Of a stretch of DNA of 54,100 bases, positions 15,001-24,271 are shown in pieces. The stretch is from positions 1 through 54,100 of the forward strand of contig JAAWDM010000008.1 of the NCBI GenBank assembly GCA_022793795.1, written 5' to 3'. The DNA comes from Bacillota bacterium. GTDB taxonomy: Bacteria > Bacillota > Clostridia > Peptostreptococcales > Anaerovoracaceae. Under the pieces are notes generated by a model, which searched no databases, had not been told where the DNA came from, and saw only the letters and a list, made by a program, of their open reading frames with translations. A program made the translations under genes and the position numbers. How positions within the stretch are numbered: the stretch's first letter is position 1; every line of letters begins with the position of its first letter.

Positions 15001-16284
15001 CTATTTGGTAGTAGCGTCATACAGAGCTTCTGCATTATCCCATTCAGCAATGATTTCAGGGATTACTTTGTACAGGTCGCCAACGATACCATAGTCGGCA
15101 ACTTCGAAAATAGGAGCGTCAGCATCCTTGTTGATTGCTACGATGATATCAGAAGTCTGCATACCAGCCAAGTGCTGAATAGCGCCAGAGATACCGCAAG
15201 CAAAGTAAATTTTAGGCTTTACAGTAGTACCAGTCTGACCTACCTGGTGGGAGTGATCGATCCAGCCAGCATCTACTGCTGCACGGGAGGAACCAACTAC
15301 GCCGCCAACCTTGTCAGCAAACTGCTTAATCAGTTCAAAACCAGAAGCATCGCCCAGACCACGTCCACCGGAGCAGATAATGTCAGCGTCAGTTAAGGAA
15401 ACCATTTCCTTAGCGCTCTTTACGATATCCTTAATGGTGATATGGATGTCGCTTGCTGCGATTTCAGGCTTGATGGTTACAACTTCACCAGTAGCGCCTT
15501 CTACCTTGTCTCTCTTCTGCATTACGCCAGGTCTTACAGTGGACATCTGCGGACGAGTTCTCGGGCAGATGATGGTAGCCATCAGGTTACCGCCGAATGC
15601 CGGACGAGTCTGCTTGATACCAGTGGAAGGATCCTCAGGATCTAATGTGGAAGTATCCAAAGTGGTGTTCTTGTTAGCGTATTCGATGTAGCTCTTAACC
15701 TTTACATCCAGTCTGGTACAGTCAGCAGTCAGACCAGTATTGCATCTAGCAGCGATTCTTGGAGCCAGGTCACGACCGATATGGGTAGCGCCGTACAGTA
15801 CGATTTCAGGCTTGTAAGCGTCGATAGCCTGCTTTAATACCTTAGTATAAGCGTCAGTAGTATAGTTCTTCAGTAATGGGTCCTGAATCATGTAAACCTT
15901 TTCAGCGCCATATGCGAAGCACTCTGCTGCCAGATGGTCGATGCCATCGCCAACCAGAACTGCACATACCTGTGTATCATCGCTGATTTCCTTAGCCAGT
16001 CTGTAGCCTTCGCCGATCAACTCTAAAGCCACGTTCATCAGTTTGCCATCTCTCTGTTCTGCAAATACCCATACGTGCTTATATGCGGACAGATCAACTG
16101 CTTCAGATTCCGGAGCTGCTTCAATAGCGTCAAATTTACACTTTGCAATACATGCATTACAATTTGTACATTTTCCTTCATCTACGATGGCCAATCTGTT
16201 TTCCACTTTTAAAGCGTCAAAAGGACACGCCTTTACACAAAGCGTACAACCTTTACATTTTTCATTTATAATCTTAATCGCCAT
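15001..16284 (-). CDS. etfA: Electron transfer flavoprotein alpha subunit with N-terminal ferredoxin domain
   Basis: This 427-residue protein is about 90 residues longer than ordinary EtfA (about 330). Residues 1-60 form a two-cluster ferredoxin domain with [12 protein letters not shown] and [11 protein letters not shown], binding two [4Fe-4S] centres. After a linker, the EtfA Rossmann domain starts near residue 70 ([10 protein letters not shown]). The FAD-binding C-terminal domain has [37 protein letters not shown] and the [14 protein letters not shown] segment. This architecture is known from CarE of the Acetobacterium caffeyl-CoA reductase, which bifurcates electrons from NADH to ferredoxin and an enoyl-CoA. 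It is the last gene of acd-etfB-etfA; AAGGAGG precedes ATG. Confidence 0.95.
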   Translation of the reverse strand: MAIKIINEKCKGCTLCVKACPFDALKVENRLAIVDEGKCTNCNACIAKCKFDAIEAAPESEAVDLSAYKHVWVFAEQRDGKLMNVALELIGEGYRLAKEISDDTQVCAVLVGDGIDHLAAECFAYGAEKVYMIQDPLLKNYTTDAYTKVLKQAIDAYKPEIVLYGATHIGRDLAPRIAARCNTGLTADCTRLDVKVKSYIEYANKNTTLDTSTLDPEDPSTGIKQTRPAFGGNLMATIICPRTRPQMSTVRPGVMQKRDKVEGATGEVVTIKPEIAASDIHITIKDIVKSAKEMVSLTDADIICSGGRGLGDASGFELIKQFADKVGGVVGSSRAAVDAGWIDHSHQVGQTGTTVKPKIYFACGISGAIQHLAGMQTSDIIVAINKDADAPIFEVADYGIVGDLYKVIPEIIAEWDNAEALYDATTK

Positions 16285-16302
16285 GTCTTATTTTCCTCCT
16301 TC

Positions 16303-17109
16303 TTAGATTACATGCTTACCCTTAAGGTTAATCAAAAGTTTCTGAGCAACTTCTTTTTCAGTGTCGCCTTCCAGAATCTGTCCCTTGCCCTTTGGAGCTG
16401 GTGTGAAGGAACGGAATACATTTGTAGGAGATGCTTCCAGACCAACCTTAGTCAGGTCAACTTCGATATCCTTAGCGTTCCAAACTTTAATGTCCTTCTC
16501 ACCGAAGATACCCTTCATGTTCATATATCTTGGGTCATTTAATTCCTTGATAGTAGTCAGCATGCAAGGAGTCTGAAGTTCGATCAGTTCATAACCGTCT
16601 TCCATCTGTCTCTTAACGGTGATATCCTTTAAGTTATCAGCGATTTCAAACTCTTCTACATAAGTAACCTGCGGCAAATCCAGCTTTTCAGCCAGCTGTG
16701 GACCAACCTGTGCGGTATCTCCATCGATAGCCTGACGACCAGCAAACAGCAGATCGTAAGGTCCATTTTCCTTTACCCATTTGAGAACTGCTGCTTCCAG
16801 AGTATTGGAAGTAGCCCAAGTATCGGAACCGCCGACTGCTCTATCGGATACCAGGATACCTTCATCAGCGCCCTTTGCGATACATTCGAACAACAGGTCT
16901 TTTGCCTGTGGAGGTCCCATGGAGATAACTGTGATATGTGTATCAGGATATTTATCCTTAATCTTTAATGCTTCTTCCAGAGCATTTGCGTCGTCATGAT
17001 TCAGAATCGACGGAACGCCATCTCTGATAAGAGTACCAGTCTTAGGGTTAATCTTAATAACGTTCGTATCTGGTACCTGCTTTGCGCATACGATAATCTT
17101 AAATGCCAT
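16303..17109 (-). CDS. etfB: Electron transfer flavoprotein beta subunit
   Basis: This 268-residue protein starts MAFKIIVCAKQVPDTN, the EtfB hallmark, and contains LEEALKIKDKYPDTHITVISMGP, DLLFAGRQAIDGDTAQVGPQLAEKL and a C-terminal arm (EVAQKLLINLKGKHVI). In bifurcating Etf complexes this subunit carries the FAD that receives a hydride from NADH and splits it, one electron to ferredoxin and one through the EtfA FAD to the dehydrogenase. TAGGAGG precedes ATG. It lies 18 bases before etfA and 20 after the dehydrogenase gene, so the three are one operon and complex. Confidence 0.95.
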   Translation of the reverse strand: MAFKIIVCAKQVPDTNVIKINPKTGTLIRDGVPSILNHDDANALEEALKIKDKYPDTHITVISMGPPQAKDLLFECIAKGADEGILVSDRAVGGSDTWATSNTLEAAVLKWVKENGPYDLLFAGRQAIDGDTAQVGPQLAEKLDLPQVTYVEEFEIADNLKDITVKRQMEDGYELIELQTPCMLTTIKELNDPRYMNMKGIFGEKDIKVWNAKDIEVDLTKVGLEASPTNVFRSFTPAPKGKGQILEGDTEKEVAQKLLINLKGKHVI

Positions 17110-17129
17110 TTCTTTTTCCTCCTACACTC

Positions 17130-18272
17130 TTATTTCTTGAAAGTCTTTCCAGCGATTACCATTCTCTGAACTTCAGAAGTTCCTTCGTAGATTTCGGTAA
17201 TCTTAGCGTCTCTCATCATTCTTTCAACCGGATAATCCTTAGTGTAGCCATAACCGCCGTGGTACTGTACGCACTTGGTAGTAACATACATAGCAGTTTC
17301 AGCAGCAAACAGTTTAGCCATAGCAGCAGCTTCACTGTAATCCATGTGCTTATCCTTCATGTCAGCAGCTCTGTAGATCAGCAGTCTTGCAGCTTCGATT
17401 CTAGTCTTCATGTCAGCCATCTCGAACTGTAATGCCTGCATCTGGGATAACTTCTTACCGAACTGCTTTCTTGCCTGCATGTATTCAACGGTAACGTCGA
17501 ATGCGCCCTGTGCAATACCCAGGGCCTGGGAAGCGATACCGATACGGCCGCCGTCCAGTGTGGACATTGCAACCTTAAAACCATCGCCAATCTGTCCCAG
17601 CAGTCTGTCAGCAGGGATTTCGCAGTTCTGGAAAATCAGCTCAGTAGTGGAGGATGCGCAGATACCCATCTTGTCCTCAGTCTTACCGATGGAGAAACCA
17701 GGGTCGCCTTTTTCTACGATAAATGCGGAGATTCCGTGGTTGCCCTTCTTTTTATCAGTCATAGCCATTACTACAAATGTGTCAGCATAACCGCCGTTGG
17801 TGATGAACACCTTAGCGCCATTTAAGATCCACTTGTCGCCAACCAGTTCAGCTCTGGTCTGCTGTCCGCTTGCATCTGTACCTGCGTTAGGCTCGGTCAG
17901 ACCAAATGCGCCCAGCTTCTTACCGGAAAGCAGGTCTGGCAGATACTTCATCTTCTGCTCTTCATTACCCCAGTTGAAGATTGGCCAGCAGCAAAGGGAA
18001 GTGTGTGCAGAGCAGATAACGCCTGTAGATGCACATACTCTGGATAACTCTTCTACAGTGATTGCATAGGAAATGTGGTCTCCGCCTGCTCCGCCATACT
18101 GAGTAGGGAACGGAATACCTAACATGCCATATTTGGCCATCTTTTCTACAGTTTCAACTGGGAATCTATGTTCCTTGTCGATATCTGCAGCTAACGGTTC
18201 AACTTCGTTCGTGGCAAAGTCTCTTACCATTTTTCTTACGAATTCTTGTTCCTTCGTTAGTTGAAAATTCAT
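17130..18272 (-). CDS. Acyl-CoA dehydrogenase, short-chain/butyryl-CoA type
   Basis: This 380-residue FAD enzyme reduces a 2-enoyl-CoA (crotonyl-CoA or a related substrate) with electrons delivered by EtfAB. Visible signatures are LGAFGLTEPNAGTDASGQ, WILNGAKVFITNGG and the closing ITEIYEGTSEVQR, whose Glu near residue 363 is the catalytic base. The length is exactly that of clostridial Bcd. AAGGAGG precedes ATG 18272. Thiolase, hydroxybutyryl-CoA dehydrogenase and crotonase genes are not adjacent, so this may be a stand-alone bifurcating enoyl-CoA reductase (as in CarCDE) rather than the central butyrate operon; the true acyl substrate is uncertain. Confidence 0.93.
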   Translation of the reverse strand: MNFQLTKEQEFVRKMVRDFATNEVEPLAADIDKEHRFPVETVEKMAKYGMLGIPFPTQYGGAGGDHISYAITVEELSRVCASTGVICSAHTSLCCWPIFNWGNEEQKMKYLPDLLSGKKLGAFGLTEPNAGTDASGQQTRAELVGDKWILNGAKVFITNGGYADTFVVMAMTDKKKGNHGISAFIVEKGDPGFSIGKTEDKMGICASSTTELIFQNCEIPADRLLGQIGDGFKVAMSTLDGGRIGIASQALGIAQGAFDVTVEYMQARKQFGKKLSQMQALQFEMADMKTRIEAARLLIYRAADMKDKHMDYSEAAAMAKLFAAETAMYVTTKCVQYHGGYGYTKDYPVERMMRDAKITEIYEGTSEVQRMVIAGKTFKK

Positions 18273-18389
18273 TTAAATGCCTCCTTAAATTATAATAACG
18301 GTTCCAATAAGCCAGAGCCGTATTTCTAACCTGTGTTACCCACATGAAGATATACCCCCTGCCATTAGGCGAGAGTACCATACAATACT

Positions 18390-18418
18390 ATTAAAACACT
18401 TTTTTGTTAATAATGCAA
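18390..18418 (-). promoter_or_regulatory. Promoter of the acd-etfB-etfA operon
   Basis: On the minus strand TTGCAT (18418-18413) and TTTAAT (18395-18390) are 17 bases apart with a TG before the -10. The leader of about 110 bases to the start codon contains short inverted repeats but no riboswitch I recognise. The remaining 18419-18625 holds a weak GTGTG/CACAC hairpin with TTTTT behind sigF, and nothing else I can name. Confidence 0.65.
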
Positions 18419-18625
18419 CAAGATTTTGTTGTTTCTCCTCGCAAAATGTCGAAAAAAATTTGGAAATTTTCCTTTTCCTTTTTTCGATGTAATTCTACAT
18501 CAAAATCCGTCAGATTCGCCAATCACCTGCATCACACGTTATGCTTTTATGCATAAAAAGAGGTGTGTCATTCCATGTTTTCTCAATCCTCACACTGCAT
18601 ACTTATGACAAAGAGTCCCTTTCCA

Positions 18626-19282
18626 TTACCCTGATATCCTCTCTGCCATACCCTTTAAGGTGCGTTTTTCAATCCGGCATACCTGTACCTGGGAAATGCC
18701 CAAAAGGTCGGCTACCTGCTGCTGAGTATAGTCCTTATAATACCGCAAAATAATCACCTGGCGTTCCCTTGGCTCAAGGTGAGAAATTGCCTCTGTTAAG
18801 TCAATTTTTCTGATATTGGACTCCTCATCGTCAGTCCACAAATTGACATTTTCGTAATCTTCAAAATTTTTCATCGCATCGGCGGCTTGATAGGCTTCTT
18901 TCACCCGTTCCGCATCAAGACCGGTAAGTTCAGCAAGCTGAGTCAGGTGAGGCGATACGCCGTGAAGTTTAATAAAGTCGCTTTCCGCTCTGCGAACCAA
19001 GGATATGTCCGCTTTCAAACTCCTGCTCATTTTAATAGCGCCCTGATCCCGAAGCTGAGACCTGATTTCTCCGGTAATCATGGGAACCGCATAGGTGGAA
19101 AATTGAAGTCCTCGTTCCGGTTCAAACCGCTGTGCTGCCTTTATCAACCCGATATATCCTATTTGAATCAGATCTTCCAAATCCTCTCCATAGGCTCTGG
19201 CTAATCTGATGGCCACCGATTTTACCAGACCTCCATGATTCTCCACCACAGCCGTCAGATCTTCTTTTGTAAGGCTTCCCAT
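18626..19282 (-). CDS. sigF: RNA polymerase sporulation sigma factor SigF
   Basis: This 218-residue sigma-70 family protein is the forespore-specific factor activated after septation. Region 2 reads DLEDLIQIGYIGLIKAAQRFEPERGLQFSTYAVPMITGEIRSQLRD, region 3 is VRRAESDF...VSPHLTQLAELTGL, and region 4.2 ends DLLGISQVQVCRIEKRTLKGM, all SigF-like. It is the third gene of spoIIAA-spoIIAB-sigF, 2 bases after spoIIAB, with a weak own ribosome site, so translation is probably coupled. It is held inactive by SpoIIAB. The length is close to the 255 residues of Bacillus but somewhat shorter, as in many Clostridia. Confidence 0.95.
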   Translation of the reverse strand: MGSLTKEDLTAVVENHGGLVKSVAIRLARAYGEDLEDLIQIGYIGLIKAAQRFEPERGLQFSTYAVPMITGEIRSQLRDQGAIKMSRSLKADISLVRRAESDFIKLHGVSPHLTQLAELTGLDAERVKEAYQAADAMKNFEDYENVNLWTDDEESNIRKIDLTEAISHLEPRERQVIILRYYKDYTQQQVADLLGISQVQVCRIEKRTLKGMAERISG

Positions 19283-19284
19283 GG

Positions 19285-19722
19285 CTAAAACCCGTAATAT
19301 GTATCCAGCTTTTTAATCATAGTGACACAGGTTCCTTCCTCTGGTTTGGAATCCACTTTAATCTTATCCATAAAACTCTCCATCACCGTAAATCCCATAC
19401 CGGAACAGGTTTCTCCTTCAGCCGTGGTGTAAAGAGGTTCCATAGCGCGGGCGATGTTCTCAATACCCACTCCTTTATCTATGACTTTAATCATCACCGT
19501 ATCCGCAGCAATCCGGCCAAATTCCAACCACATCATTCCTTTTGTTCCTTCTGGATATCCATGAATGGCCACATTGGCTACTGCCTCTGAAACCGCTGTC
19601 TTAATCTCTGTCAATTCATCGATAGTTGGATCCATTTCCGCCACATATGCCGCTGCCACAGCTCTGGCTAAACTTTGACTCTCCAGGGTGGCCTCCAGCT
19701 GCACTTTCATCACCTTTTCCAT
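19285..19722 (-). CDS. spoIIAB: Anti-sigma F factor SpoIIAB
   Basis: This 145-residue serine kinase and anti-sigma factor binds SigF and phosphorylates SpoIIAA. The GHKL ATPase N-box is KTAVSEAVANVAIHGYPEG and the G boxes are KVIDKGVGIENIARAMEPLY and CSGMGFTVMESFMD. Length and motifs match the family. The ATG abuts the TAA of spoIIAA directly, so the two are translationally coupled. Confidence 0.96.
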   Translation of the reverse strand: MEKVMKVQLEATLESQSLARAVAAAYVAEMDPTIDELTEIKTAVSEAVANVAIHGYPEGTKGMMWLEFGRIAADTVMIKVIDKGVGIENIARAMEPLYTTAEGETCSGMGFTVMESFMDKIKVDSKPEEGTCVTMIKKLDTYYGF

Positions 19723-20076
19723 TTATGACACTTCCTTTCTCTGTAAATAATCCAGGGCCTCTTCTTTTGTATCCATATATTTCATCAGCGAAAAAATACC
19801 TGCCATGTTTAATATATTGCGAATCCGAGGTTCACAATCTACAATCACTACCTTTCCGCCCTCTGCCTGTCTCTTCTTATATCTGCCTAAGACAATACCG
19901 ATTCCTGAACTGTCCATGAATGTAACCCTGCCAAAATCAAAGATTAGATTCTTACTTCCATACTCCTCTATCATTCCATCGATATCGGTTCTGATTTTTT
20001 CAGCGCTATGATGATCCATTTCTCCAAAAAGTTCCGCAATCAATGCATCCTGAGAAATCTCATAAATAATCTCCAT
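19723..20076 (-). CDS. spoIIAA: Anti-anti-sigma factor SpoIIAA
   Basis: This 117-residue STAS-domain protein releases SigF by binding SpoIIAB when dephosphorylated. VTFMDSSGIGIVLGRYK contains the phosphorylation site, the second Ser (about residue 57). I start at ATG 20076 because AAGGAGG lies just upstream and the product length then fits the family; the frame remains open to 20217 but that extension has no family pattern. It is the first gene of the spoIIA operon. No SigH or SigA promoter could be placed with confidence in the 200 bases upstream. Confidence 0.95.
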   Translation of the reverse strand: MEIIYEISQDALIAELFGEMDHHSAEKIRTDIDGMIEEYGSKNLIFDFGRVTFMDSSGIGIVLGRYKKRQAEGGKVVIVDCEPRIRNILNMAGIFSLMKYMDTKEEALDYLQRKEVS

Positions 20077-20233
20077 CTTCTGTTCCTCCTTCTGCTGGAC
20101 TTGCTGGGTTGGCAAAATATCAATCCAGAAAGCCTGTACTTTTCCACCTTTTATTCTAACACGGCGCAAAATTCTTGTCTTTGGGAGATTCTGTCGAAGG
20201 GTCACTACTTTTGTCAAAGGTGAGGCACAGCAA

Positions 20234-20360
20234 AATTCTCATAAAACACTAAAATTTTTGCAAAACTGGCGAAGCATCTCCAAGGTTTTCTCATATTTCT
20301 CGTGATTTTCTTTGTATTTTAGCTTGATTTTATGAGAACAGTCGCCGCTTTCTTCGCCAT
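20234..20360. repeat. Nested inverted repeats upstream of spoIIAA, related to 4096-4320
   Basis: The arms are TGGCGAAG (20266-20273) with CTTCGCCA (20352-20359), and inside them TTCTCATA (20288-20295) with TATGAGAA (20331-20338). A further ATTCTCATA lies at 20234-20242. The core TTCTCATA and the outer GCCAT/TTTCC flanks resemble the unit at 4096-4320. This explains most of the 20077-20434 gap; the part nearest spoIIAA presumably holds its promoter. Confidence 0.6.
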
Positions 20361-20434
20361 TTTCCTCAAAACATTCCTATTTTATTAGAAATTTTCCAAA
20401 GCGGACGCGCAGACGTTACCAAACCATGCGAGTC

Positions 20435-20467
20435 GAAAAAAGCTGCCGCAATGCGGCAGCTTTTTTC
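20435..20467 (-). terminator. Intrinsic terminator behind thiI
   Basis: A perfect stem AAAAAAGCTGCCGCA / TGCGGCAGCTTTTTT with a tiny loop lies 10 bases behind the thiI stop. The A/T symmetry makes it possibly bidirectional. Confidence 0.92.
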
Positions 20468-20476
20468 TATCTTTAT

Positions 20477-21661
20477 CTACTCCGGAAAAATCTGTATCAC
20501 TTCTTGGGCGGCTACAGCAGCCTCCACTAGGCCGTCGATATCAAGGGCCGCTTCCGACTCCAATATCCGTTCCAACTTTGGTTTGGTAGACGGGTGCTTT
20601 GGCAGAAATACAGTGCAGCAATCCTCATAAGGCTGAATAGAAGTCTCATAGGTGCCAATTTCCTGGGCCTTTTCCATAATATCTATTTTATCCATGGCAA
20701 TCAACGGCCGCATTACCGGCATGGAAACCGAAGCATCGGTCACCACCAGGGACTCTGCCGTCTGGCTGGCCACCTGTCCCAGATTCTCCCCGGTAATCAG
20801 CATCATGCACCCTGTGTCCTGGGCAATTCGCTGAGCGATTCGCATCATAAACATACGCACATGAATGGTGGTTTCTTCTTCTGGACAATTTGCCACAATC
20901 TGCTCCTGAATGGGTAGAAGATTGACACAATGGAGCTTGAACCTGCCGCAATAAGAAGCCACGATGCGGGCCAAATCCTCCACCTTTTCCTGGGCCCGCG
21001 GGCTGGTATATGGATAGGAATGAAAATGTACCGCTTCAATGAGCATGCCTCGCTTGGCCATCATCCACGCTGCCACCGGACTGTCGATACCGCCAGATAG
21101 CAGCGCCATACCTTTTCCGTTGGTTCCCAATGGCAGTCCGCCAAAACCCTGAATCTTAGCATCGTAAATATACGATTTATCAGAACGAACATCCACATGG
21201 AGCAATACATCTGGCTGATGGACATCTACTTTCAGAACCTTGCAGCCGATTAGGACCTTAGCTCCAATAATTCGACCAATTTCCGGAGATTTGACGGGAA
21301 AATTCTTATCCGCCCGTTTAGCCTCCACCTTGAAGGTTTTCACACCCTTTTCTTCAATCAAGCCCATCATATATTGCACTGCCTCTGCACCAATGGCATC
21401 CAGGTTAGACGGCGCTTCCACGGCCTGGCTGATGGACGCCACCCCAAAGACTTTGGAAATCTGCTTGATAATTTCCTTAATATCCAGATTCTTTTCAGCC
21501 CGTACAAAGATCAGTCCCTCGCTTCGTTTCACGTCGATGCCATGAAACCCCTTTAGATTCCGGCGAATCCGATCCACCAGCATCCGCTCGAAATATGGCT
21601 TGTTCATCCCTTTTAGGGCCACCTCACCGCACCGGACGATGAGTATGTTTTGTTCGTTCAT
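20477..21661 (-). CDS. thiI: tRNA 4-thiouridine synthase ThiI
   Basis: This 394-residue enzyme installs 4-thiouridine in tRNA (position 8) and in some bacteria supplies sulfur for thiamine. Domains: an N-terminal ferredoxin-like segment, a THUMP domain (about residues 60-165), then the PP-loop adenylation domain with LLSGGIDSPVAAWMM (about residue 192). The C-terminal rhodanese domain of the enterobacterial enzyme is absent, as usual in Firmicutes. A cysteine desulfurase gene lies directly upstream on the same strand, the standard NifZ/ThiI partnership that provides persulfide sulfur. CAGGAGG precedes ATG 21661. Confidence 0.95.
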   Translation of the reverse strand: MNEQNILIVRCGEVALKGMNKPYFERMLVDRIRRNLKGFHGIDVKRSEGLIFVRAEKNLDIKEIIKQISKVFGVASISQAVEAPSNLDAIGAEAVQYMMGLIEEKGVKTFKVEAKRADKNFPVKSPEIGRIIGAKVLIGCKVLKVDVHQPDVLLHVDVRSDKSYIYDAKIQGFGGLPLGTNGKGMALLSGGIDSPVAAWMMAKRGMLIEAVHFHSYPYTSPRAQEKVEDLARIVASYCGRFKLHCVNLLPIQEQIVANCPEEETTIHVRMFMMRIAQRIAQDTGCMMLITGENLGQVASQTAESLVVTDASVSMPVMRPLIAMDKIDIMEKAQEIGTYETSIQPYEDCCTVFLPKHPSTKPKLERILESEAALDIDGLVEAAVAAQEVIQIFPE

Positions 21662-21696
21662 AATTCCTCCTGTCTACCATGAAAGTTATCTGAAAT

Positions 21697-22875
21697 CTAT
21701 CTAAAACTGCCCAGCCGCCGAAATCTAGCGACAGCTGCCTTTACCTGATCCACCACATATTCCATTTCCTCTACTGTGTTAAATTCACTGAAACTGAAAC
21801 GGATAGCCCCTTCAATCTCCTTATCCTTCAGTCCCATGGCTTTTAACACATGGCTCTGTCCCTTCTTGTTGGAAGAACAGGCTGAACCGGTAGAAACATA
21901 GATTCCCGCCTGCTCCAAAGTATGAAGCAACACCTCTCCTCGGGTTCCCAAAAAGGATACATTGAGAACCGATGGCGCGCCCCCATCCTCAGGGCTGTTC
22001 ACTCTGATATCGCGTATCTCCGATTGAATACCCTCCAGCAAAGTTTTTCGTGCTTTCTCCATGGCAGCGGTTCGCCCTGCAAAATCTTTTGTCATCAACT
22101 CTACAGCCTTTCCGAAGCCTATGATAGCCGGTGTGTTTTCTGTGCCAGAGCGCATATGTTTCTCCTGACCGCCGCCCAGCATAAAAGGCGGCAGATGAAT
22201 GGACTTCTTCACATACAGGCCGCCGATTCCCTTTGGCCCATGAATCTTATGGCCGCTGACCGAAAGGAAGTCCACATCCTGATAGTTGCCCTTCACATTC
22301 ACCTCAACCTTACCAAAGGCCTGTACGCCGTCGCAGTGGAGAAGAATTCCTGTGCCATGATCTCGATTATATTTCTCCTTAAGCTGACCAATTTCTTTCA
22401 TGGGCATCACAGTCCCAGTCTCATTATTGACACCCATGACAGAAATTAAAATGGTGTCTGGGCTGAGGGCTGCCTCCAGTTGGTCCATATTGAGCCTACA
22501 CTGGCGATCCACCCCGATATACTCCACCTGAAATCCCATCTCTTCCAACCGCTTAGCCGGTTCCAGGACGGCAGGATGCTCCACCGCAGTGGTAATGATC
22601 TTTTTTCCCATACGGCTTTTGGCCTGGGCGACCCCCATAAGCGCCGTATTATCCGATTCCGTACCACCAGAGGTAAAATAAAATTCTTCTGATGTTGATG
22701 CCGAAATGGCCGACCCACAGATTTTGCGGGATGCTCTGACCATTTTCTCCGCCTCAACACCCATCATATGAAGGGACGACGGGTTCCCCCACGTCCCTCT
22801 CATGACCTCTGTCATGACTTCCGTCACCTGATCGTATTGGCGGGTTGTGGCGCTGTTATCAAGATATATCTGCAT
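21697..22875 (-). CDS. Cysteine desulfurase (NifS/IscS-like, probable ThiI partner)
   Basis: This protein of about 392 residues is a PLP enzyme that removes sulfur from cysteine to form an enzyme persulfide. It starts MQIYLDNSATT, carries the PLP lysine in SVSGHKIHGPKGIGG (about residue 208) and the catalytic Cys in STGSACSSNKKG (about residue 331). ATG 22875 has GAGGAGGAAAC upstream and lies 17 bases inside the end of the MATE gene; the longer reading to 22914 has no family pattern. Placement next to thiI suggests it feeds tRNA thiolation rather than bulk Fe-S assembly; no iscU/nifU is adjacent. Confidence 0.93.
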   Translation of the reverse strand: MQIYLDNSATTRQYDQVTEVMTEVMRGTWGNPSSLHMMGVEAEKMVRASRKICGSAISASTSEEFYFTSGGTESDNTALMGVAQAKSRMGKKIITTAVEHPAVLEPAKRLEEMGFQVEYIGVDRQCRLNMDQLEAALSPDTILISVMGVNNETGTVMPMKEIGQLKEKYNRDHGTGILLHCDGVQAFGKVEVNVKGNYQDVDFLSVSGHKIHGPKGIGGLYVKKSIHLPPFMLGGGQEKHMRSGTENTPAIIGFGKAVELMTKDFAGRTAAMEKARKTLLEGIQSEIRDIRVNSPEDGGAPSVLNVSFLGTRGEVLLHTLEQAGIYVSTGSACSSNKKGQSHVLKAMGLKDKEIEGAIRFSFSEFNTVEEMEYVVDQVKAAVARFRRLGSFR

Positions 22876-24271
22876 ACGTTTCCTCCTCGATGGTATCCAC
22901 ATCGGTAATGACATTCATCCATTTACGACTATAATAGCGCTGATAACAAAAGAATATCTTAATGAAATCGGCTACCGCCACCAGAGCAATGGCCCAGTGA
23001 AGCGGTAAATTCAGCGCCAGTACGCCGATAAAGGCCAGTGGTACCTGTACGCCCATATTAAAGCCCACGTCCATATACATACTGTAGAGGGTATCTCCTC
23101 CTGCCCGCAAAATACCACAGATCAGCATATAATCCAGCATCTTTGGCGTCATGGCGATTGCATAGACCAGAAGGGCTTTCATCAGCAGTTCGGTAGTCGA
23201 CGGATTAAAATCATAAATCAGGGCCACAGGCTTTCGTATCAATATAATACATAGGGTCATGGCCAAATTTAACCCCCATGTAATCTTCATAATATGACGG
23301 CTATACCTCCAAGCCCGCTCCTTTCTTCCCTGCCCCAGAGCCTCTCCTATGATCACCGAGGAAGCATTACCTACGCCGAAATACACGGTCTGGAAAAAGT
23401 CGGTGACAGTGACCGCAATCTGAACGATGGCCAGCGCGGAGGCGCTGATTTTGCCATAAGCGGCAAAGGTGAGGGATACGGAAAGAGCCCAGAGACCTTC
23501 CGTAATGATGACGGGAATGGCAGTTGCCATGATGCCGCAAAACAACTCCTTGGAAAAAGTCTTCATCTCCCCAAACTTGGCTTTCAACGGGTGCTCTTTT
23601 CGCAGATAAACGGATGTCACCATGGCCATACATTCGATGATTCTGGCAATCAGGGTTGCAAGAGCCGCCCCCTCCACACCCAATTTAGGCATACCCAAAT
23701 GGCCGTAGATTAACGCATAATTCAACACAATATTGATGCCAATGGCAATGGCATTGATGGTAGTGGGCAACTTCAAGTCCTGAATCACTCTGGAGTTATA
23801 GGATATGACAAAACTCATACCTGAAAAGAAGTAGGAAAAACAGGCGATTCTCAGGTATTTCGCACCTAGCAAAACCACTTCCCCTTCATCGGAAAACAAG
23901 CCAATGACCTGAGGCGCCAGTGCGTATACCAATACCACTGTGGGCAAAGCCAATACCACACACATCAGATAATCGATTCCCAAAATTTTTCTCAGGCTCT
24001 TCACATCGCCAATGCCCCAATACTGAACCGAATGTACCGCCGCACCGCTAAAGATGCCGAAGAGTACCACGCTGAATATAAAGTAAACCTGATTTGCTGC
24101 ACCAACGGCGGCCAAAGCATTTTCTGACACCTTACCTACCATAATCGTGTCCACCAGATTCAGACCGATGGAAATAATTTGCTGTATCAATACGGGAATT
24201 CCAATCCGCATCATCTTCCGATAAAATATTCGATTCTCTTCATTGAGATTTATCTGTTCTACTTTACTCAT
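22859..24271 (-). CDS. MATE family efflux transporter
   Basis: This 470-residue membrane protein has 12 predicted helices. The pattern RIGIPVLIQQIISIGLNLVDTIMVGKVSENALAAVGAANQVYF near the N-terminus and the second-half repeat GVGNASSVIIGEALGQG are MATE hallmarks (Na+- or H+-driven export of cationic drugs or metabolites). GAAGGGGGA precedes ATG 24271. It overlaps the cysteine desulfurase start by 17 bases, so the two are translationally coupled; a functional link is not obvious. The 184 bases between it and rny hold no gene. Confidence 0.92.
   Translation of the reverse strand: MSKVEQINLNEENRIFYRKMMRIGIPVLIQQIISIGLNLVDTIMVGKVSENALAAVGAANQVYFIFSVVLFGIFSGAAVHSVQYWGIGDVKSLRKILGIDYLMCVVLALPTVVLVYALAPQVIGLFSDEGEVVLLGAKYLRIACFSYFFSGMSFVISYNSRVIQDLKLPTTINAIAIGINIVLNYALIYGHLGMPKLGVEGAALATLIARIIECMAMVTSVYLRKEHPLKAKFGEMKTFSKELFCGIMATAIPVIITEGLWALSVSLTFAAYGKISASALAIVQIAVTVTDFFQTVYFGVGNASSVIIGEALGQGRKERAWRYSRHIMKITWGLNLAMTLCIILIRKPVALIYDFNPSTTELLMKALLVYAIAMTPKMLDYMLICGILRAGGDTLYSMYMDVGFNMGVQVPLAFIGVLALNLPLHWAIALVAVADFIKIFFCYQRYYSRKWMNVITDVDTIEEETYADIS

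Noticed and set aside
20077..20217. A 47-residue N-terminal extension of SpoIIAA
   Set aside because: It lies upstream of a strong AAGGAGG and has no STAS-domain pattern; the family starts at ATG 20076.
21922..22449. A 175-codon plus-strand ORF
   Set aside because: It is antisense to the cysteine desulfurase gene, whose PLP and cysteine motifs are intact.
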